Positions 18,472 to 28,296 of a DNA stretch of 64,000 nt are shown here, piece after piece. The notes under the pieces were generated by a model. That model did not search any database, was not told the origin of the DNA, and saw only the letters and a list, made by a program, of their open reading frames with translations. The DNA comes from Flavobacterium swingsii. GTDB lineage: Bacteria > Bacteroidota > Bacteroidia > Flavobacteriales > Flavobacteriaceae. The stretch covers positions 372,001 to 436,000 of the forward strand of contig NZ_FOJT01000004.1 in assembly GCF_900111965.1 (NCBI RefSeq), written 5' to 3'. A program made the position numbers and the translations under genes. Within the stretch, counting starts at the first letter, position 1. Every line of letters begins with the position of its first letter.

Positions 18472-20046
18472 ATGAAAGTTGATAAAGTATATTTTCCGTT
18501 ACTCATTTTTACAGCAATAGCTGTTGGTTTTTTGTTGGGCGGAATTTTTGTTAGAATTCCGGTTTCGGCAAAGCTAAATACTGAGAATCAATCCAAACAA
18601 AAACTCAATAAACTTATCGATTTTATAAACGACGAATATGTAGACAATGTAAATACTGATTCGATTGTAGACCAAACCGTAAACGGAATTTTAGGTAAAC
18701 TCGACCCACATTCGGTATATATCGCAAAAAACGAAGCGCAAGGTGTTGCCGAAAGTATGAAAGGTGATTTTGTAGGTATTGGTGTCAACTTTTTTGTCGA
18801 TAATGATACTGTTGCAGTCATCAAACCTGTAGAAGGTGGTCCTTCTGAAAAAGCAGGAATCAAGGCTGGTGACAGGATTTTGTCTGCCAATAACGAAAAA
18901 CTTTTTGGTAAAAAAATTACCACCGAAAAATTGTATTCAAAATTAAAAGGAGAACCAAACTCCGAAGTAATTTTGTCAATTTTTAGAAAATCGACAAACA
19001 AAAAATTCAATCTAAAAGTAATCCGCAATGTTATTCCGCTAAAAAGCGTCGATATTGCTATTATGCTCAATAAAAAAACAGGATATATTAAAGTAAATCG
19101 CTTTTCCGAAACCACTTATAAGGAATTTAAAGTTGGGTTAAATAAATTAGTAAAACAAGGCGCAAATTCTTTAGTTATAGACCTTCGGGACAATGGTGGT
19201 GGTTATCTTGACCAGGCAGTTTCTATAGCCGATGAGTTTCTGAAAGACAAAAAACTTATTGTTTTTACTAAAAATAAGAAAAAACGCATCGACAAAACTT
19301 TCGCTACAAGCGATGGTGTTTTCGAGAACGGAAAAGTAACGTTGCTAATTAACGAAAATTCTGCTTCGGCAAGCGAAATTCTAGCTGGCGCCATACAAGA
19401 TAATGACAGAGGTTTGGTCGTTGGTCGTCGTTCTTTTGGTAAAGGATTAGTGCAAAGAGAAATGCCTTTCCAAGACGGAAGTACAGTAAGATTAACTGTT
19501 GCGAGATATTATACGCCAACTGGAAGATCTATTCAGAAATCGTATAAAGAAGGAAGCGAAGAATATCTAAACGAGTTTATGAATCGCTACAAAAACGGCG
19601 AATTATACGCTAAAGACAGTATAAAAATTGCCGACACATTAAAATTTAAAACACCAAAAGGAAGAATTGTATATGGCGGTGGCGGTATTGTACCAGATGT
19701 TTTTGTTCCGTTAGAATCTACAAAAGGAAACGAAGTAATTCCTATGATTATGCAGTCTGGATTGGTTTCCAACTTTGTTTTTAAAGAATTAGACCGTCAC
19801 AGAAACCAGTTTTCTAACTTAAATTTCGCCCAAATTATTACTAAAATAGAAGGTTCGGATTTGTATTATAATCAATTCAAAAAAATGATCGAATTGAATG
19901 ATTCCTTCATTGATTTAGATTCGAGTAAAAACTACATCAAACGTTATATTGCTGCTGAGTTTTGCCGACAATTATTAGGAGAAAGCCAATATTATCAGGT
20001 TGTTCTAAAAGACGATGTAATGATTAAGGAAGCTTTGAAGAATTAA
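18472..20046 (+). CDS. S41-family C-terminal processing peptidase
   Basis: This is a 524-residue envelope protease of the CtpA/Prc group. A single N-terminal membrane anchor (residues 7-27) is followed by a PDZ domain (about 85-175) that binds the substrate C-terminus. The S41 core has the serine in NSASASEI (S299) and the general-base lysine in SFGKG (K324), separated by the expected 25 residues. The C-terminal 130 residues are less conserved. The variant promoter TACATTTT at 18460-18467 ends only 4 bp before the ATG, so the mRNA may be leaderless. Confidence 0.92.
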   Translation: MKVDKVYFPLLIFTAIAVGFLLGGIFVRIPVSAKLNTENQSKQKLNKLIDFINDEYVDNVNTDSIVDQTVNGILGKLDPHSVYIAKNEAQGVAESMKGDFVGIGVNFFVDNDTVAVIKPVEGGPSEKAGIKAGDRILSANNEKLFGKKITTEKLYSKLKGEPNSEVILSIFRKSTNKKFNLKVIRNVIPLKSVDIAIMLNKKTGYIKVNRFSETTYKEFKVGLNKLVKQGANSLVIDLRDNGGGYLDQAVSIADEFLKDKKLIVFTKNKKKRIDKTFATSDGVFENGKVTLLINENSASASEILAGAIQDNDRGLVVGRRSFGKGLVQREMPFQDGSTVRLTVARYYTPTGRSIQKSYKEGSEEYLNEFMNRYKNGELYAKDSIKIADTLKFKTPKGRIVYGGGGIVPDVFVPLESTKGNEVIPMIMQSGLVSNFVFKELDRHRNQFSNLNFAQIITKIEGSDLYYNQFKKMIELNDSFIDLDSSKNYIKRYIAAEFCRQLLGESQYYQVVLKDDVMIKEALKN

Positions 20047-20135
20047 GGCTTTGACTTGATTTTTTTAACTATAACTTACACAAGTTTATTAGTTAGCACT
20101 AATTTTAAACCAACTAAACTTAATACTTATAATAT

Positions 20136-20708
20136 ATGAAGAATGTAAAATATTTATTCTTTTTACTTTTTATTATTTCCAATTACGGTTGTTCTCAAGA
20201 AAAGAATAATAAAGAGTTAAATTTTAAAAATTCTATTGAATTTTCTATTGAAACTTCTAGCAATAGTATAAATCCTTTAATTAAAAAAATAAACACTATT
20301 CTTAATAATGGAGATATAGAAAGTTTATCAATGAACGAATACAATAATTGTAAATCTACTTTAAAAGCAAATAAAGAACTTCTGAATCAATTAGTTGAAA
20401 TTGATAATAAAATCAACCTTAAACAAAAAACAATAAAGTATTTGGAAATTGTTGAGAAAATATCAGACGATTTTATACTGCCAATTATTAAACACATAAA
20501 TGATCCGAATCAAAGTGAAATATTCGATCGAGAAAAACTAAAAGGAGGAATCGTATTAGTTGAGTCTTTAGTTAGCGAAACATCTGACTTAAATAATTCT
20601 CTTGACGAGTTTTGTGTAAAATATAAATTACCAAAAAAAATGAGTGATTTTGAAAAGAAAGATTACGCTGAAAAAATTAAAGCATTGAAATCAAAAACTA
20701 GTGGCTAA
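20136..20708 (+). CDS. Hypothetical lipoprotein
   Basis: This is a 190-residue protein of unknown function. The N-terminus has a hydrophobic signal followed by a lipobox-like NYGC at residues 16-19, so lipidation at Cys19 is likely. The remainder is highly Lys/Asn-rich and predicted mostly helical, with no family I recognise. No promoter match is obvious upstream and it is convergent with the FAD oxidoreductase gene. Confidence 0.7.
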   Translation: MKNVKYLFFLLFIISNYGCSQEKNNKELNFKNSIEFSIETSSNSINPLIKKINTILNNGDIESLSMNEYNNCKSTLKANKELLNQLVEIDNKINLKQKTIKYLEIVEKISDDFILPIIKHINDPNQSEIFDREKLKGGIVLVESLVSETSDLNNSLDEFCVKYKLPKKMSDFEKKDYAEKIKALKSKTSG

Positions 20709-20732
20709 TAGCGGTTTGTTGTAAATAAAAAC

Positions 20733-21341
20733 CTACTCCCTCACACTATCATGAACATGCGTTTCAATGCCGTTATTCCATAAAGTAAGAATATCTGTAG
20801 CAACCGCAGCACCACTTCCGGCGGCAATAGCGAGCTGACTTCTGTGTCCGGCTAAAGTGCCAACAACATAAATTCCATCAGCGACTTTTTGGTCGTTATT
20901 TTGTAGTTGAATCCTATTTTTTTCTACCAATGACTTTTTGTGGGGCTCAATATAGTGTTGCAAACCTTCAATCGAAAATAAACTGGAAGAACCTACGCCT
21001 ATTACAATGATTCTAGTTTGGTACGTGTTTTTATTGGTAACAACCACAAAATTTCCCGCTTCGCCAGAAACCGAAACTACTTTTTCGTCTTCTATTTGCG
21101 TAATATGAGGATAATTTTCTTGTAATTGTGTGGTGGTTTCGGTAAGGATTTCGGAGCCTAATTTCCCAGAAGAAATACCATAAGCATTATAAAAAATAGC
21201 ATCTTGAAGTGACGATGCTTTTTGATGTGTAATAATGGCAATATTTTTGTCCTGAGCAAAAACTTTTTTGTGAGCAGAACCTAAAACTAAAGCGCACGAA
21301 ACTCCCGAAACGCCTCCGCCAATAATTAAAACATCAAACAC
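20733..21341 (-). CDS. Short FAD-dependent oxidoreductase, thioredoxin-reductase-like
   Basis: This 202-residue flavoprotein has an N-terminal FAD-binding GGGVSG motif (residues 8-13) and a C-terminal second flavin motif (GIYVVGTLAGHRSQLAIAAG, split here as GIYVVG and GSGAAVA). It looks like the FAD half of thioredoxin reductase-like proteins. The central NAD(P)-binding domain with a CxxC disulfide is missing, so an NADPH-linked thiol reductase role is unlikely. The gene lies 2 bp downstream of a small membrane protein gene. The electron donor and substrate are unknown. Confidence 0.75.
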   Translation of the reverse strand: MFDVLIIGGGVSGVSCALVLGSAHKKVFAQDKNIAIITHQKASSLQDAIFYNAYGISSGKLGSEILTETTTQLQENYPHITQIEDEKVVSVSGEAGNFVVVTNKNTYQTRIIVIGVGSSSLFSIEGLQHYIEPHKKSLVEKNRIQLQNNDQKVADGIYVVGTLAGHRSQLAIAAGSGAAVATDILTLWNNGIETHVHDSVRE

Positions 21342-21343
21342 GA

Positions 21344-21544
21344 TTATTGATTTTTTAATTTCTCTTCGATAGATTTAGACAATCTAAAAATAAGTAAAAT
21401 AACTACGGCACAAACTATAGCGATAATTCCGATAAGTGCAATTAGACTTTCGCCTTCAAGTAAATTGTTAAAATCTAATCTAGTAAAATTGATACCAATA
21501 AAAACAATGGCTAACGCAATAATAATATATGTGAAAATTTTCAT
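21344..21544 (-). CDS. Small two-helix membrane protein
   Basis: This is a 66-residue protein of unknown function with two hydrophobic segments (about 3-19 and 34-54) and a charged C-terminal tail (SIEEKLKNQ). It lies 2 bp upstream of the short FAD oxidoreductase in the same direction, so co-expression is probable. It might anchor the flavoprotein at the membrane, but this is only an inference from position. Confidence 0.6.
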   Translation of the reverse strand: MKIFTYIIIALAIVFIGINFTRLDFNNLLEGESLIALIGIIAIVCAVVILLIFRLSKSIEEKLKNQ

Positions 21545-21674
21545 ATGTAGATAATATTTTTTGTTATTGGAATATGGTATATTTATGAGGAAATCTTCGT
21601 TTGTGTTCGCGATTTAGGAATCATAAATATTTCATGTCAAATTTATTTATAGGTCAAAAATACTAAAATTTCGG

Positions 21675-22253
21675 TTATAGGAACAAGCCTTTAACATTAG
21701 CCGCAAATAATTTAACAGCAATAGCCAATAAAACGACTCCAAATACTTTTCTAATAATTCCCAAACCAGTAACACCTAGCATTTTTTCGATTTTAGAAGA
21801 CGATTTCAAAACCGCATAAACCAAAATTATGTTCAGTAAAATTGCAATAATAATATTAATAGTATGAAACTGAGATTTCAGCGAAAGCAAAGTCGTCATC
21901 GTTCCTGCGCCAGCAATTAGCGGAAAAGCAATAGGTACGATTGAAGCCGTTTTTGCTTCCTCATCGCGATACAATCTAATACCCAAAATCATTTCTAACG
22001 CCAGAAAAAACAAGACAAACGAACCTGCAACAGCAAACGAATTCACGTCAATTCCTATTATATGTAGCAATTCTTCACCCACAAAAAGAAACGTAATCAT
22101 AATAAACATCGCAACAATCGACGCTTTTTCCGAATGAATATGTCCCACTTTACTACGCAAATCAACAATTACAGGAATACTCCCAATAATATCAATCACG
22201 GCAAACAAAACCATACTTACCGTTACAATTTCTTTTAGACTAAGTTCAAACAT
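21675..22253 (-). CDS. MarC-family integral membrane protein
   Basis: This is a 192-residue membrane protein with six predicted helices. The MarC pattern is clear: IDIIGSIPV near residue 20 and PIAFPLIAGAGTMTTLL around 106-122. The family was once linked to antibiotic resistance, but this is not supported and its function is unclear. A TACTTTTG promoter lies on the minus strand at 22273-22280, 20 bp before the ATG. Confidence 0.9.
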   Translation of the reverse strand: MFELSLKEIVTVSMVLFAVIDIIGSIPVIVDLRSKVGHIHSEKASIVAMFIMITFLFVGEELLHIIGIDVNSFAVAGSFVLFFLALEMILGIRLYRDEEAKTASIVPIAFPLIAGAGTMTTLLSLKSQFHTINIIIAILLNIILVYAVLKSSSKIEKMLGVTGLGIIRKVFGVVLLAIAVKLFAANVKGLFL

Positions 22254-22272
22254 AGTAGTAATTTTTATGCCA

Positions 22273-22280
22273 CAAAAGTA
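22273..22280 (-). promoter_or_regulatory. -7 promoter element for the MarC gene
   Basis: The minus strand reads TACTTTTG, matching TAnnTTTG, 20 bp upstream of the MarC ATG. Confidence 0.65.
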
Positions 22281-22293
22281 CGATTAAATTTTT

Positions 22294-22410
22294 ATACTGA
22301 GCGTAGTCGAAGTATGGGCGTGACCCTCGCGGAAAAACTCGGGTCGTGCTATCCGTTACAATCTTTAGCTCGTTCCTCGCAAAAGGATTTCCGCTACTAT
22401 CACTCACGCA
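22294..22410. repeat. Composite intergenic repeat (CTGAGCG half plus GGGCGT...ACGC element)
   Basis: A half element TACTGAGCGTAGTCGAAGTA is followed by GGGCGTGACCC..., GCTATCCGTTACAATCTTT, a variable centre, AAAAGGATTTCCGCTACTAT and CACTCACGC. The same architecture occurs at 38313-38431. It occupies most of the 319-bp space between marC and the DUF3109 gene, which has no other gene. Confidence 0.7.
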
Positions 22411-22560
22411 ATCAACCCGAAAATCAGTATTTAACAATTAGTAAAAATCCGCGTATCTCTGTGTAAACTCCGTGAATCTTTGTGTAATAACCATAATGAA
22501 AAGACTTGCGAAGCAAGTCGACTATTAACAATAAATTTTTGTAACTCAAAAACTTTAAAC

Positions 22561-22568
22561 TACCTTTG
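22561..22568 (+). promoter_or_regulatory. -7 promoter element almost touching the DUF3109 start codon
   Basis: TACCTTTG matches TAnnTTTG and ends only 4 bp before the ATG at 22573. Transcription is therefore expected to start at or next to the ATG, giving a leaderless message. Confidence 0.65.
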
Positions 22569-22572
22569 CAAA

Positions 22573-23142
22573 ATGTTTCAACTAGGAAAAACCATCGTAT
22601 CGGAAGACATTCTTCAAAAAGAATTTGTATGCAACTTATCAGCTTGCAAAGGCGCTTGTTGTGTCGATGGAGATGCTGGCGCACCTTTATTAGAAGACGA
22701 AGTTAGAATCTTAGAAGAAATATATCCAAAAGTAAAACGATTTCTTCGCAAAGAAGGCATCGCTGCTATCGAAGCGCTAGGAACATCAGTTATTGGGACT
22801 GACGGAACACTCGAAACTACATTAATAGACAATAAAGATTGTGCTTATGTCATTTTCGATGGTAAAACCGCACTTTGCGGCATCGAACAAGCGTACAATC
22901 AAGGAATAATCGATTGGAAAAAACCAGTTTCGTGTCATTTGTATCCAATACGTGTCAAAGATTTTACCGAATTTGCAGCTGTAAATTATGATAAATGGGA
23001 CATTTGCTCTCCAGCTTGTTCCTTAGGAAAAGAACTCGAAGTTCCAGTTTACAAATTTGTAAAAGAAGCACTTATTCGTCGCTTTGGCGAAAACTGGTAT
23101 GCCGAACTTGAGAAGGTTGCCGAAGAGCTAAAAAACGAATAA
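22573..23142 (+). CDS. DUF3109-family cysteine-rich protein
   Basis: This is a cytoplasmic protein of 189 residues with the family's N-terminal FVCNLSACKGACCVDGDAG block and further Cys in NKDCAYVIFDGKTALCGIEQA, CHLYPIRV and CSPAC. The cysteine pattern resembles that of YkgJ-like zinc/iron-binding proteins, so metal binding is probable. The function is unknown. The start at 22573 is set by the promoter immediately upstream; the longer reading from 22480 runs into the promoter. Confidence 0.85.
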   Translation: MFQLGKTIVSEDILQKEFVCNLSACKGACCVDGDAGAPLLEDEVRILEEIYPKVKRFLRKEGIAAIEALGTSVIGTDGTLETTLIDNKDCAYVIFDGKTALCGIEQAYNQGIIDWKKPVSCHLYPIRVKDFTEFAAVNYDKWDICSPACSLGKELEVPVYKFVKEALIRRFGENWYAELEKVAEELKNE

Positions 23143-23390
23143 TTTTTAGTTTTTAAAATTAAAATAAAATCCCTTATTCTACAATACCTTGCCTTTTTTT
23201 ACGTTTTTAAATAAGTGATTTACAGTTATTTAATAATTTTACAGAAAGTGTTTACAAAACCGTGCTTTGTTAAAAACTCAAGGCAATTGTGAATAACTAT
23301 CTCTTTCATTTATAGATTCAAATTCCAATCTTTGTAAACCCCAATCGTTGCAAAAATCAATTTTTATAATACAATAAAAACCAATACACT

Positions 23391-24368
23391 ATGTCTTTCG
23401 TAGAACCAATTTTACAAGAAAACAAAAATCGCTTTGTGATTTTTCCGATAAAGCACCACGATATTTGGGAATGGTACAAAAAAATGGAAGCTAGTTTCTG
23501 GACGGCCGAAGAAATCGACTTGTCTCAAGATTTAAACGATTGGAATAATAAACTCTCTGATGACGAACGTTATTTTGTAAAACATATTTTAGCATTTTTT
23601 GCTGCGTCGGACGGAATTGTAAACGAAAATCTAGCAGAAAACTTCGTCAATGAAGTGCAATATGCTGAAGCAAAATTCTTTTATGGTTTTCAAATCATGA
23701 TGGAAAATATTCATTCTGAAACATATTCATTATTAATCGATACTTATGTAAAAGATGAAACTGAAAAAGATGAATTATTCAATGCTTTAGAAGTTTTTCC
23801 TGCGATTAAGAAAAAAGCAGATTGGGCTTTGAAATGGATTGAATCTGACTCATTCGCAGAACGTTTAATTGCTTTTGCAGCTGTAGAAGGAATTTTCTTT
23901 TCTGGTGCGTTTTGTTCTATTTATTGGTTAAAAAAGCGTGGCTTAATGCCAGGATTAACCTTTTCGAACGAATTAATTTCGCGTGACGAAGGTGTTCACT
24001 GTGATTTTGCAGTGCATTTGCACAACCATCATTTAGTAAACAAAGTGCCGAAAGAAAGAATTAGAAGTATTATTGTTGATGCTTTAAACATAGAAAGAGA
24101 ATTTATTACTGAATCACTTCCAGTTTCGTTAATTGGTATGAATGCAGTTTTAATGACACAATATTTAGAATTCGTTGCCGATAGATTGTTAGTAGAATTA
24201 GGCTGTGATAGAGAATACAATACAGCAAATCCGTTCGACTTTATGGATATGATTTCGTTGCAAGGAAAAACAAACTTCTTCGAGAAGAAAGTTGCCGAAT
24301 ATCAGAAAGCAGGAGTTATGAATACCGATTCTGAAGCGCAAAAAATTAGTTTTGACGCTGATTTTTAG
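23391..24368 (+). CDS. nrdB: Class I ribonucleotide reductase, beta (radical) subunit
   Basis: NrdB holds the di-metal centre and tyrosyl radical needed for reduction of ribonucleotides to deoxyribonucleotides. The 325-residue sequence closely resembles the eukaryotic-type R2 group ([35 protein letters not shown]). Metal ligands D43, E105 and H108 and the radical tyrosine Y112 (in [10 protein letters not shown]) are present, as are EGIFFSG and the EGVHCDFA ligands. A 248-bp upstream region contains no gene. nrdA follows but is separated by 216 bp holding a dispersed repeat. Confidence 0.97.
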   Translation: MSFVEPILQENKNRFVIFPIKHHDIWEWYKKMEASFWTAEEIDLSQDLNDWNNKLSDDERYFVKHILAFFAASDGIVNENLAENFVNEVQYAEAKFFYGFQIMMENIHSETYSLLIDTYVKDETEKDELFNALEVFPAIKKKADWALKWIESDSFAERLIAFAAVEGIFFSGAFCSIYWLKKRGLMPGLTFSNELISRDEGVHCDFAVHLHNHHLVNKVPKERIRSIIVDALNIEREFITESLPVSLIGMNAVLMTQYLEFVADRLLVELGCDREYNTANPFDFMDMISLQGKTNFFEKKVAEYQKAGVMNTDSEAQKISFDADF

Positions 24369-24436
24369 AAAAAAATCAAATACCACTAAATAAATACCAA
24401 AATTTTCAGTAAAGCCCCCAAATCTGAAAATTAGCT

Positions 24437-24525
24437 TAGCCCCGATGGAAGGGAAAATCCTTTTGTCTCGTTTTTTGGAACGAGACAAAAGATTTGGAAT
24501 GACAGCGGGATTAGCTTCCTAAAAT
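24437..24525. repeat. AGCCCCGAT/GGAAATCC intergenic repeat
   Basis: TAGCCCCGATGGAAGGG then AAAATCCTTTTG, a CTCG...CGAG loop region, then CAAAAGATTTGGAATG and ACAGCGGGATTAGCTTCC. CTTTTGTCTCG pairs with CGAGACAAAAG. It separates nrdB from nrdA. Confidence 0.8.
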
Positions 24526-24584
24526 TATAATACAAATAACCCGAAAGAGCAAAGGGATTTGCTTTTTTACAAAACAAACAAATT

Positions 24585-27008
24585 ATGTACGTAGTAAAAA
24601 GAGATGGGCACAAAGAGCCTGTAATGTTCGACAAAATCACAGAAAGAATTAAAAAACTGTGTTACGGATTGAATGATTTAGTAGATGCTGTAAAAGTAGC
24701 TATGCGAGTAATTGAGGGGCTTTACGACGGTGTTTCGACATCAGAATTAGATAATTTAGCGGCAGAAACCGCGGCTTCTATGACCATTGCGCATCCAGAT
24801 TACGCACAACTAGCGGCGAGAATTGCAATTTCGAATTTGCACTCTAATACGAACAAATCTTTCTCGGAAACGATGAACGAAATGTATCATTACGTAAATC
24901 CTAGAAATGGGCAAGAAGCACCACTTTTGTCGGAAGAAGTACATAATGTTATCCAAGAAAATGCTGAATTTTTAAATTCACACATTATATATACAAGAGA
25001 TTTTAATTATGATTATTTTGGTTTCAAAACGCTAGAACGTTCTTATTTGCTAAAAATAAACGGAAAAATCGTAGAGCGTCCGCAACACATGTTAATGCGT
25101 GTTTCGGTTGGAATTCACTTAAACGATTTAAAATCGGTGATAGAAACTTACGACTTAATGTCGAAAAAGTTCTTTACTCACGCTACGCCAACATTATTCA
25201 ATGCGGGAACACCAAAACCTCAAATGTCATCTTGTTTCCTTTTGGCAATGCAAGACGATAGTATCGACGGGATTTACGATACGTTAAAACAAACGGCAAA
25301 AATATCACAATCGGCTGGAGGAATTGGACTTTCTATTCACAATGTTCGTGCAACAGGTTCTTATATTCGTGGAACAAACGGAACATCGAACGGGATTGTG
25401 CCAATGTTACGTGTTTTCAACGATACGGCTCGTTATGTAGATCAAGGTGGAGGAAAACGTAAAGGAAGTTTTGCGATTTATATCGAGACTTGGCATGCTG
25501 ATATTTTCGATTTCTTGGATTTGAAAAAGAATACAGGAAAAGAGGAAATGCGTGCTAGAGATTTGTTTTTCGCTATGTGGACATCGGATTTATTCATGAA
25601 ACGTGTCGAGGAAAATGGTAACTGGACTTTGATGTGTCCTAACGAATGTCCAGGTTTGTATGATGTGCACGGCGAAGAATTCGAAGCACTTTACACATCG
25701 TATGAAGCAGCTGGAAAAGGAAGAAAAACCATCAAAGCGCACGAATTGTGGGAAAAAATTCTAGAATCGCAAATCGAAACTGGAACGCCATATATGTTGT
25801 ACAAAGATGCAGCAAACCGTAAATCGAACCAAAAAAATCTAGGAACCATTCGTTCGTCGAATTTGTGTACCGAGATTATGGAATATACATCGAAAGATGA
25901 AATTGCCGTTTGTAACTTGGCTTCACTTTCGTTGCCAATGTTCGTTGAAGGCGGAAAATTCAATCATGATTTGTTATTTACCGTAACTAAACGAGTAACA
26001 AGAAACTTAAATAAAGTTATCGACAGAAATTATTATCCAGTAATTGAAGGAGAAAATTCTAACAAACGCCACCGTCCAATTGGACTTGGTGTGCAAGGTT
26101 TGGCAGATGCTTTTATCATGTTGCGTTTGCCATTTACAAGCGATGAGGCAAAAAAATTGAATGAAGAAATTTTCGAAACTTTATATTTCGCAGCTGTAAC
26201 CGCATCTATGGAAATGGCGATTGAAGAAGGACCGTATTCTACTTTTGCAGGTTCGCCAATTTCTCAAGGGGAATTTCAATACAACCTTTGGGGACTGAAA
26301 GACGAAGACCTTTCTGGTCGTTGGGATTGGGCAAGTTTGCGTAAGGAAGTAATGAAAAACGGAGTGAGAAATTCACTTTTGGTTGCGCCAATGCCAACAG
26401 CATCAACTTCACAAATTTTGGGTAATAACGAAGCATTCGAACCATATACTTCAAATATTTACACACGTCGTGTTTTATCTGGCGAATTTATCGTAGTGAA
26501 CAAACATTTACTCGAGGATTTAGTAAAATTAGGCTTGTGGACAGAAGATTTGAAACAGCAATTAATGCGTGAAAACGGTTCAGTTCAGAATCTTGATATT
26601 CCGCAAGACTTGAAAGATTTGTACAAAACCGTTTGGGAAATGTCTATGAAAGATATTATCGATATGTCACGCCACAGAGGTTATTTCGTAGATCAATCAC
26701 AGTCGTTAAACCTGTTTATGCAAGACGCAAATTATTCGAAACTAACATCGATGCACTTTTACGCTTGGAAATCAGGTTTAAAAACAGGAATGTATTATTT
26801 GAGAACAAAAGCGGCTGTCGATGCGATAAAATTCACGCTAAACAACGACAAAAAAGCCGAGCCAATTGCTGCTATCGAAGTGAAAGAGCAACCAGTTTTA
26901 GCTGAGGTCGAAGTGGTAACTACCGCAATGACAAACGAAGAATACCGCGCCATGATCGAGCTAGCCAAAAATGCTGGCCCTGAAGATTGTGAAATGTGTG
27001 GATCGTAA
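24585..27008 (+). CDS. nrdA: Class I ribonucleotide reductase, alpha (catalytic) subunit
   Basis: NrdA is the catalytic and allosteric subunit that reduces ribonucleoside diphosphates with NrdB. The 807-residue protein starts with an ATP-cone domain (about 1-90), then the RNR all-alpha domain and the barrel core. Visible landmarks include SSCFLL (active-site Cys near 218), NLCTEI and [10 protein letters not shown] (radical Cys and second redox Cys), and [15 protein letters not shown]-terminal CEMCGS tail carries the shuttle cysteines that exchange with thioredoxin. Confidence 0.97.
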   Translation: MYVVKRDGHKEPVMFDKITERIKKLCYGLNDLVDAVKVAMRVIEGLYDGVSTSELDNLAAETAASMTIAHPDYAQLAARIAISNLHSNTNKSFSETMNEMYHYVNPRNGQEAPLLSEEVHNVIQENAEFLNSHIIYTRDFNYDYFGFKTLERSYLLKINGKIVERPQHMLMRVSVGIHLNDLKSVIETYDLMSKKFFTHATPTLFNAGTPKPQMSSCFLLAMQDDSIDGIYDTLKQTAKISQSAGGIGLSIHNVRATGSYIRGTNGTSNGIVPMLRVFNDTARYVDQGGGKRKGSFAIYIETWHADIFDFLDLKKNTGKEEMRARDLFFAMWTSDLFMKRVEENGNWTLMCPNECPGLYDVHGEEFEALYTSYEAAGKGRKTIKAHELWEKILESQIETGTPYMLYKDAANRKSNQKNLGTIRSSNLCTEIMEYTSKDEIAVCNLASLSLPMFVEGGKFNHDLLFTVTKRVTRNLNKVIDRNYYPVIEGENSNKRHRPIGLGVQGLADAFIMLRLPFTSDEAKKLNEEIFETLYFAAVTASMEMAIEEGPYSTFAGSPISQGEFQYNLWGLKDEDLSGRWDWASLRKEVMKNGVRNSLLVAPMPTASTSQILGNNEAFEPYTSNIYTRRVLSGEFIVVNKHLLEDLVKLGLWTEDLKQQLMRENGSVQNLDIPQDLKDLYKTVWEMSMKDIIDMSRHRGYFVDQSQSLNLFMQDANYSKLTSMHFYAWKSGLKTGMYYLRTKAAVDAIKFTLNNDKKAEPIAAIEVKEQPVLAEVEVVTTAMTNEEYRAMIELAKNAGPEDCEMCGS

Positions 27009-27025
27009 TTAATTAAAAATTAAAA

Positions 27026-27064
27026 ACAAATACAGCTGTCAAATTTGATGGCTGTATTTGTTTT
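27026..27064 (+). terminator. Terminator of nrdA
   Basis: ACAAATACAGC at 27026-27036 pairs with GCTGTATTTGT at 27051-27061 around a 14-nt loop, followed by TTTT. It lies 17 bp past the nrdA stop. Confidence 0.8.
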
Positions 27065-27148
27065 AGGAGCTAATCCCGCTTTACGTTGCAATCTTTTCTT
27101 CGGCGAAAAGCCTCAAAAAAGGATTTCCACTGCAATCGGGGCTAAAAA
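27064..27148. repeat. AGCCCCGAT/GGAAATCC intergenic repeat, inverted copy
   Basis: TAGGAGCTAATCCCGCTTTA..., GCAATCTTTTCTTCGGCG, CAAAAAAGGATTTCCACTGC and AATCGGGGCTA are the reverse of the copy at 24437. The two copies bracket nrdA in opposite orientation. Confidence 0.8.
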
Positions 27149-27156
27149 ATAAAGAA

Positions 27157-27747
27157 ATGAGAAAAATAATTTATTTTACATTCATATTATTATTTCTAAG
27201 TTGTAAAAACGACAACTCAAAATTGAGTGAGGAAATCTTATCAAAAACATTTTATGATTTTGATAAAGTTGAATATTATAAAATCAATTTATCAATTTCA
27301 GAAATAGATAAAATATGTTCTCCTCCACTACCTTCAAAAAGCATAAAAGATTCAATAGAAAATAGTAAAAAAGGAGAATGGAATTCTTTTTTAAAATTGT
27401 ATTCGCCAGAAAAAACAGATGATGTCAGATTCCTAAAAATGTTTAATGAAATCAAAAAAACTAAAATTTTAATTGAGAGTAAATACTACGACGTTCTTAA
27501 GTCAAAAATTTTAATTGAAAAAAAATGTGATTTCGATCAAGATATGATACCTTCAGTTGCGCCTTTGTATACTGACGTATTTATATTCTCGAAGAATAAT
27601 AAGATAATTGGAATAGCAAAATTAAATTCAATGGGAAATTTTTCACATGTCTTTGTAGGAACAAATATGCGTACGACTTGCTTTGGTCAAAACGGCGAAA
27701 TGAATTATCTAAAGAAAATATTAAATACAAAATCGTTTCTTAAATAA
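27157..27747 (+). CDS. Hypothetical lipoprotein
   Basis: This is a 196-residue exported protein with a lipobox-like LFLSC at residues 12-16, so lipid attachment at Cys16 is likely. The rest is Lys-rich with no recognised domain. A second half (about 120-190) has a strand-rich pattern (DVFIFSKNNKIIGIAKLN) and two Cys. It lies 9 bp upstream of an acetyltransferase gene in the same direction and may be co-transcribed with it. Confidence 0.65.
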   Translation: MRKIIYFTFILLFLSCKNDNSKLSEEILSKTFYDFDKVEYYKINLSISEIDKICSPPLPSKSIKDSIENSKKGEWNSFLKLYSPEKTDDVRFLKMFNEIKKTKILIESKYYDVLKSKILIEKKCDFDQDMIPSVAPLYTDVFIFSKNNKIIGIAKLNSMGNFSHVFVGTNMRTTCFGQNGEMNYLKKILNTKSFLK

Positions 27748-27756
27748 TTTTTAAAT

Positions 27757-28209
27757 ATGCAAACACTAACTCGTACAACTTCCGAAAATCAAGATTTCAC
27801 AAATCTCGTACTATTATTAGACGCGGATTTAAAAATTCGTGATGGCGAAGAGCATGAATTTTATGCTCAGATAAATAAAACTGCTGTTTTAAAAAATGTA
27901 ATTGTATGTTACGAAAACGACATTGCAGTTGGTTGCGGTGCTTTTAGAGAAATAGATTCTCAAACAGCCGAAATAAAACGAATGTTTGTACTTCCTGATT
28001 ATCGAGGAAAAGGAATTGCTTCAAAAATATTAGCGGAACTCGAGCTTTGGGTTTTGGAATTAAACTATACTCAAACGATTCTCGAAACAGGAATAAATCA
28101 GCCCGAAGCGATTGCATTGTACAAAAAAACAGGATATTCAATTACCAAAAATTATGGGCAATACACTAATATGGAAAATAGTGTTTGCATGAAGAAAGTC
28201 TTAAGATAA
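27757..28209 (+). CDS. GNAT-family N-acetyltransferase
   Basis: This is a 150-residue acetyl-CoA-dependent acetyltransferase. The GNAT core is visible: the beta4 stretch AEIKRMFVLPDYRGKGIASKIL (about 71-92) includes the acetyl-CoA pyrophosphate-binding loop RGKGIA, and EAIALYKKTGYSI near 111-123 is the motif B helix. The acceptor substrate is unknown. Confidence 0.88.
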   Translation: MQTLTRTTSENQDFTNLVLLLDADLKIRDGEEHEFYAQINKTAVLKNVIVCYENDIAVGCGAFREIDSQTAEIKRMFVLPDYRGKGIASKILAELELWVLELNYTQTILETGINQPEAIALYKKTGYSITKNYGQYTNMENSVCMKKVLR

Positions 28210-28259
28210 AGAAAATGTTATACCAGTAACTGCCATTTTTTTTATTAAAATAAAAGAGA

Positions 28260-28267
28260 TACTTTTG
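28260..28267 (+). promoter_or_regulatory. -7 promoter element for the T9SS BNR-repeat protein
   Basis: TACTTTTG matches TAnnTTTG and is followed by CGC; it lies 29 bp upstream of the ATG at 28297. Confidence 0.65.
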
Positions 28268-28296
28268 CGCAAAATTTTTAACTCCCAAAAAATTAA

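Noticed and set aside
23143..23390. NrdR boxes or other regulatory sites upstream of nrdB
   Set aside because: No convincing pair of NrdR-type boxes was found; only weak promoter-like sequence (AATCTTTG) is visible.
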